From: Coriobacteriaceae bacterium AM113-163 | GTDB taxonomy: Bacteria > Actinomycetota > Coriobacteriia > Coriobacteriales > Coriobacteriaceae | Assembly: GCA_027673765.1 (NCBI GenBank) | Contig: JAQDWB010000003.1 | Coordinates: 62,001-126,000 of the forward strand | Direction: 5' to 3' | Length of the DNA: 64,000 bases | Shown: positions 61,224-64,000 of the stretch, in pieces | Layout: every line of letters begins with the position of its first letter | Numbering within the stretch: position 1 is the first letter of the stretch | Position numbers and translations under genes: made by a program | Notes under the pieces: model-generated | Told to the model about the DNA's origin: nothing | The model's input: the letters and a program-made list of their open reading frames with translations, nothing else | Database searches by the model: none

Positions 61224-61348
61224 GCAGGATCTGAGGGCTGACCTTCGCGGACACTCCGCAGGACGAAAGAACCCCCGCCGCACGTAGTGCGCAGCGGGGG
61301 TTCTTTCATGTCCGAGGACGTCCGCGAAGGTCAGCCCTCAGATCCTGC
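61224..61348. repeat. Long perfect cruciform, 29-bp arms, with inner terminator
   Basis: The 29-base arm 61224-61252 (GCAGGATCTGAGGGCTGACC...) exactly matches the complement of 61320-61348. Inside, GAAAGAACCCCCGC (61265-61278) pairs with GCGGGGGTTCTTTC (61294-61307), flanked by T-rich sequence on both strands. It can end both the ATPase and the oxidoreductase transcripts. Confidence 0.82.
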
Positions 61349-61358
61349 GGTGGGAGAC

Positions 61359-64000
<2,642 letters not shown>

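Overview
The window looks like chromosomal DNA from a gut actinobacterium of the class Coriobacteriia, most likely a Collinsella. The reasons are high-GC coding with strong G/C third positions, several complete mannose-type PTS modules with HutC-type GntR regulators, a pyruvate:ferredoxin oxidoreductase, rubrerythrin, FrlB-like SIS deglycases, and many intergenic palindromes. The genus is inferred from gene content; no 16S gene is present. No phage, IS transposase, CRISPR array or rRNA was seen.

Layout. 0-3 kb: end of a cut gene, a PilZ protein, and an AlbA_2/HATPase regulator-like gene preceded by a duplicated array of short operator-like repeats. 3-8 kb: PTS cluster A on the minus strand (GntR, IIA, IIB, then SIS deglycase, IIC, IID). 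8-15 kb: M16C peptidase, hicAB, 5-formyl-THF cyclo-ligase, MetA, and an L-2-hydroxyacid dehydrogenase. 15-20 kb: SIS deglycase 2 with its GntR behind recQ, then a third GntR. 20-30 kb: YitT protein, HAD phosphatase, PTS cluster C (EamA transporter, IIAB fusion, IIC, IID, SIS 3), and SIS 4 divergent from a fourth GntR. 30-45 kb: housekeeping and repair (GNAT, threonine aldolase, PAP2, mfd, nth, ABC exporter, rmuC, rubrerythrin, a MutY-like glycosylase without its Fe-S site, Rrf2 regulator, tRNA-Asp, YfcE-like phosphodiesterase). 45-53 kb: two LytS/LytR-type two-component pairs enclosing a glycosyltransferase, an MFS transporter and a phospholipase-C-like protein. 53-64 kb: amidohydrolase plus amino-acid permease, a membrane-anchored C39 peptidase, carbamate kinase, a DUF4143 ATPase, and the 3' part of pyruvate:ferredoxin oxidoreductase.

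How it works together. The main theme is uptake and phosphorylation of sugar conjugates by mannose-family PTS, followed by SIS proteins that resemble the fructoselysine/glucoselysine-6-phosphate deglycases. There are four such SIS genes within 24 kb. Each keeps the catalytic Glu and His at a spacing of 16, and local repeated sites suggest at least three separate regulatory circuits. A second theme is amino-acid fermentation (2-hydroxyacid dehydrogenase, amidohydrolase/permease, carbamate kinase, pyruvate:ferredoxin oxidoreductase).

Intergenic space is unusually structured. It holds two copies of a 119-123 bp element with inverted ends, a nested 166 bp inverted repeat, four copies of a CCTGCCAAAA family, a GGGGACGTTC family, a GAGCGTGGAT family, and three long perfect cruciforms.
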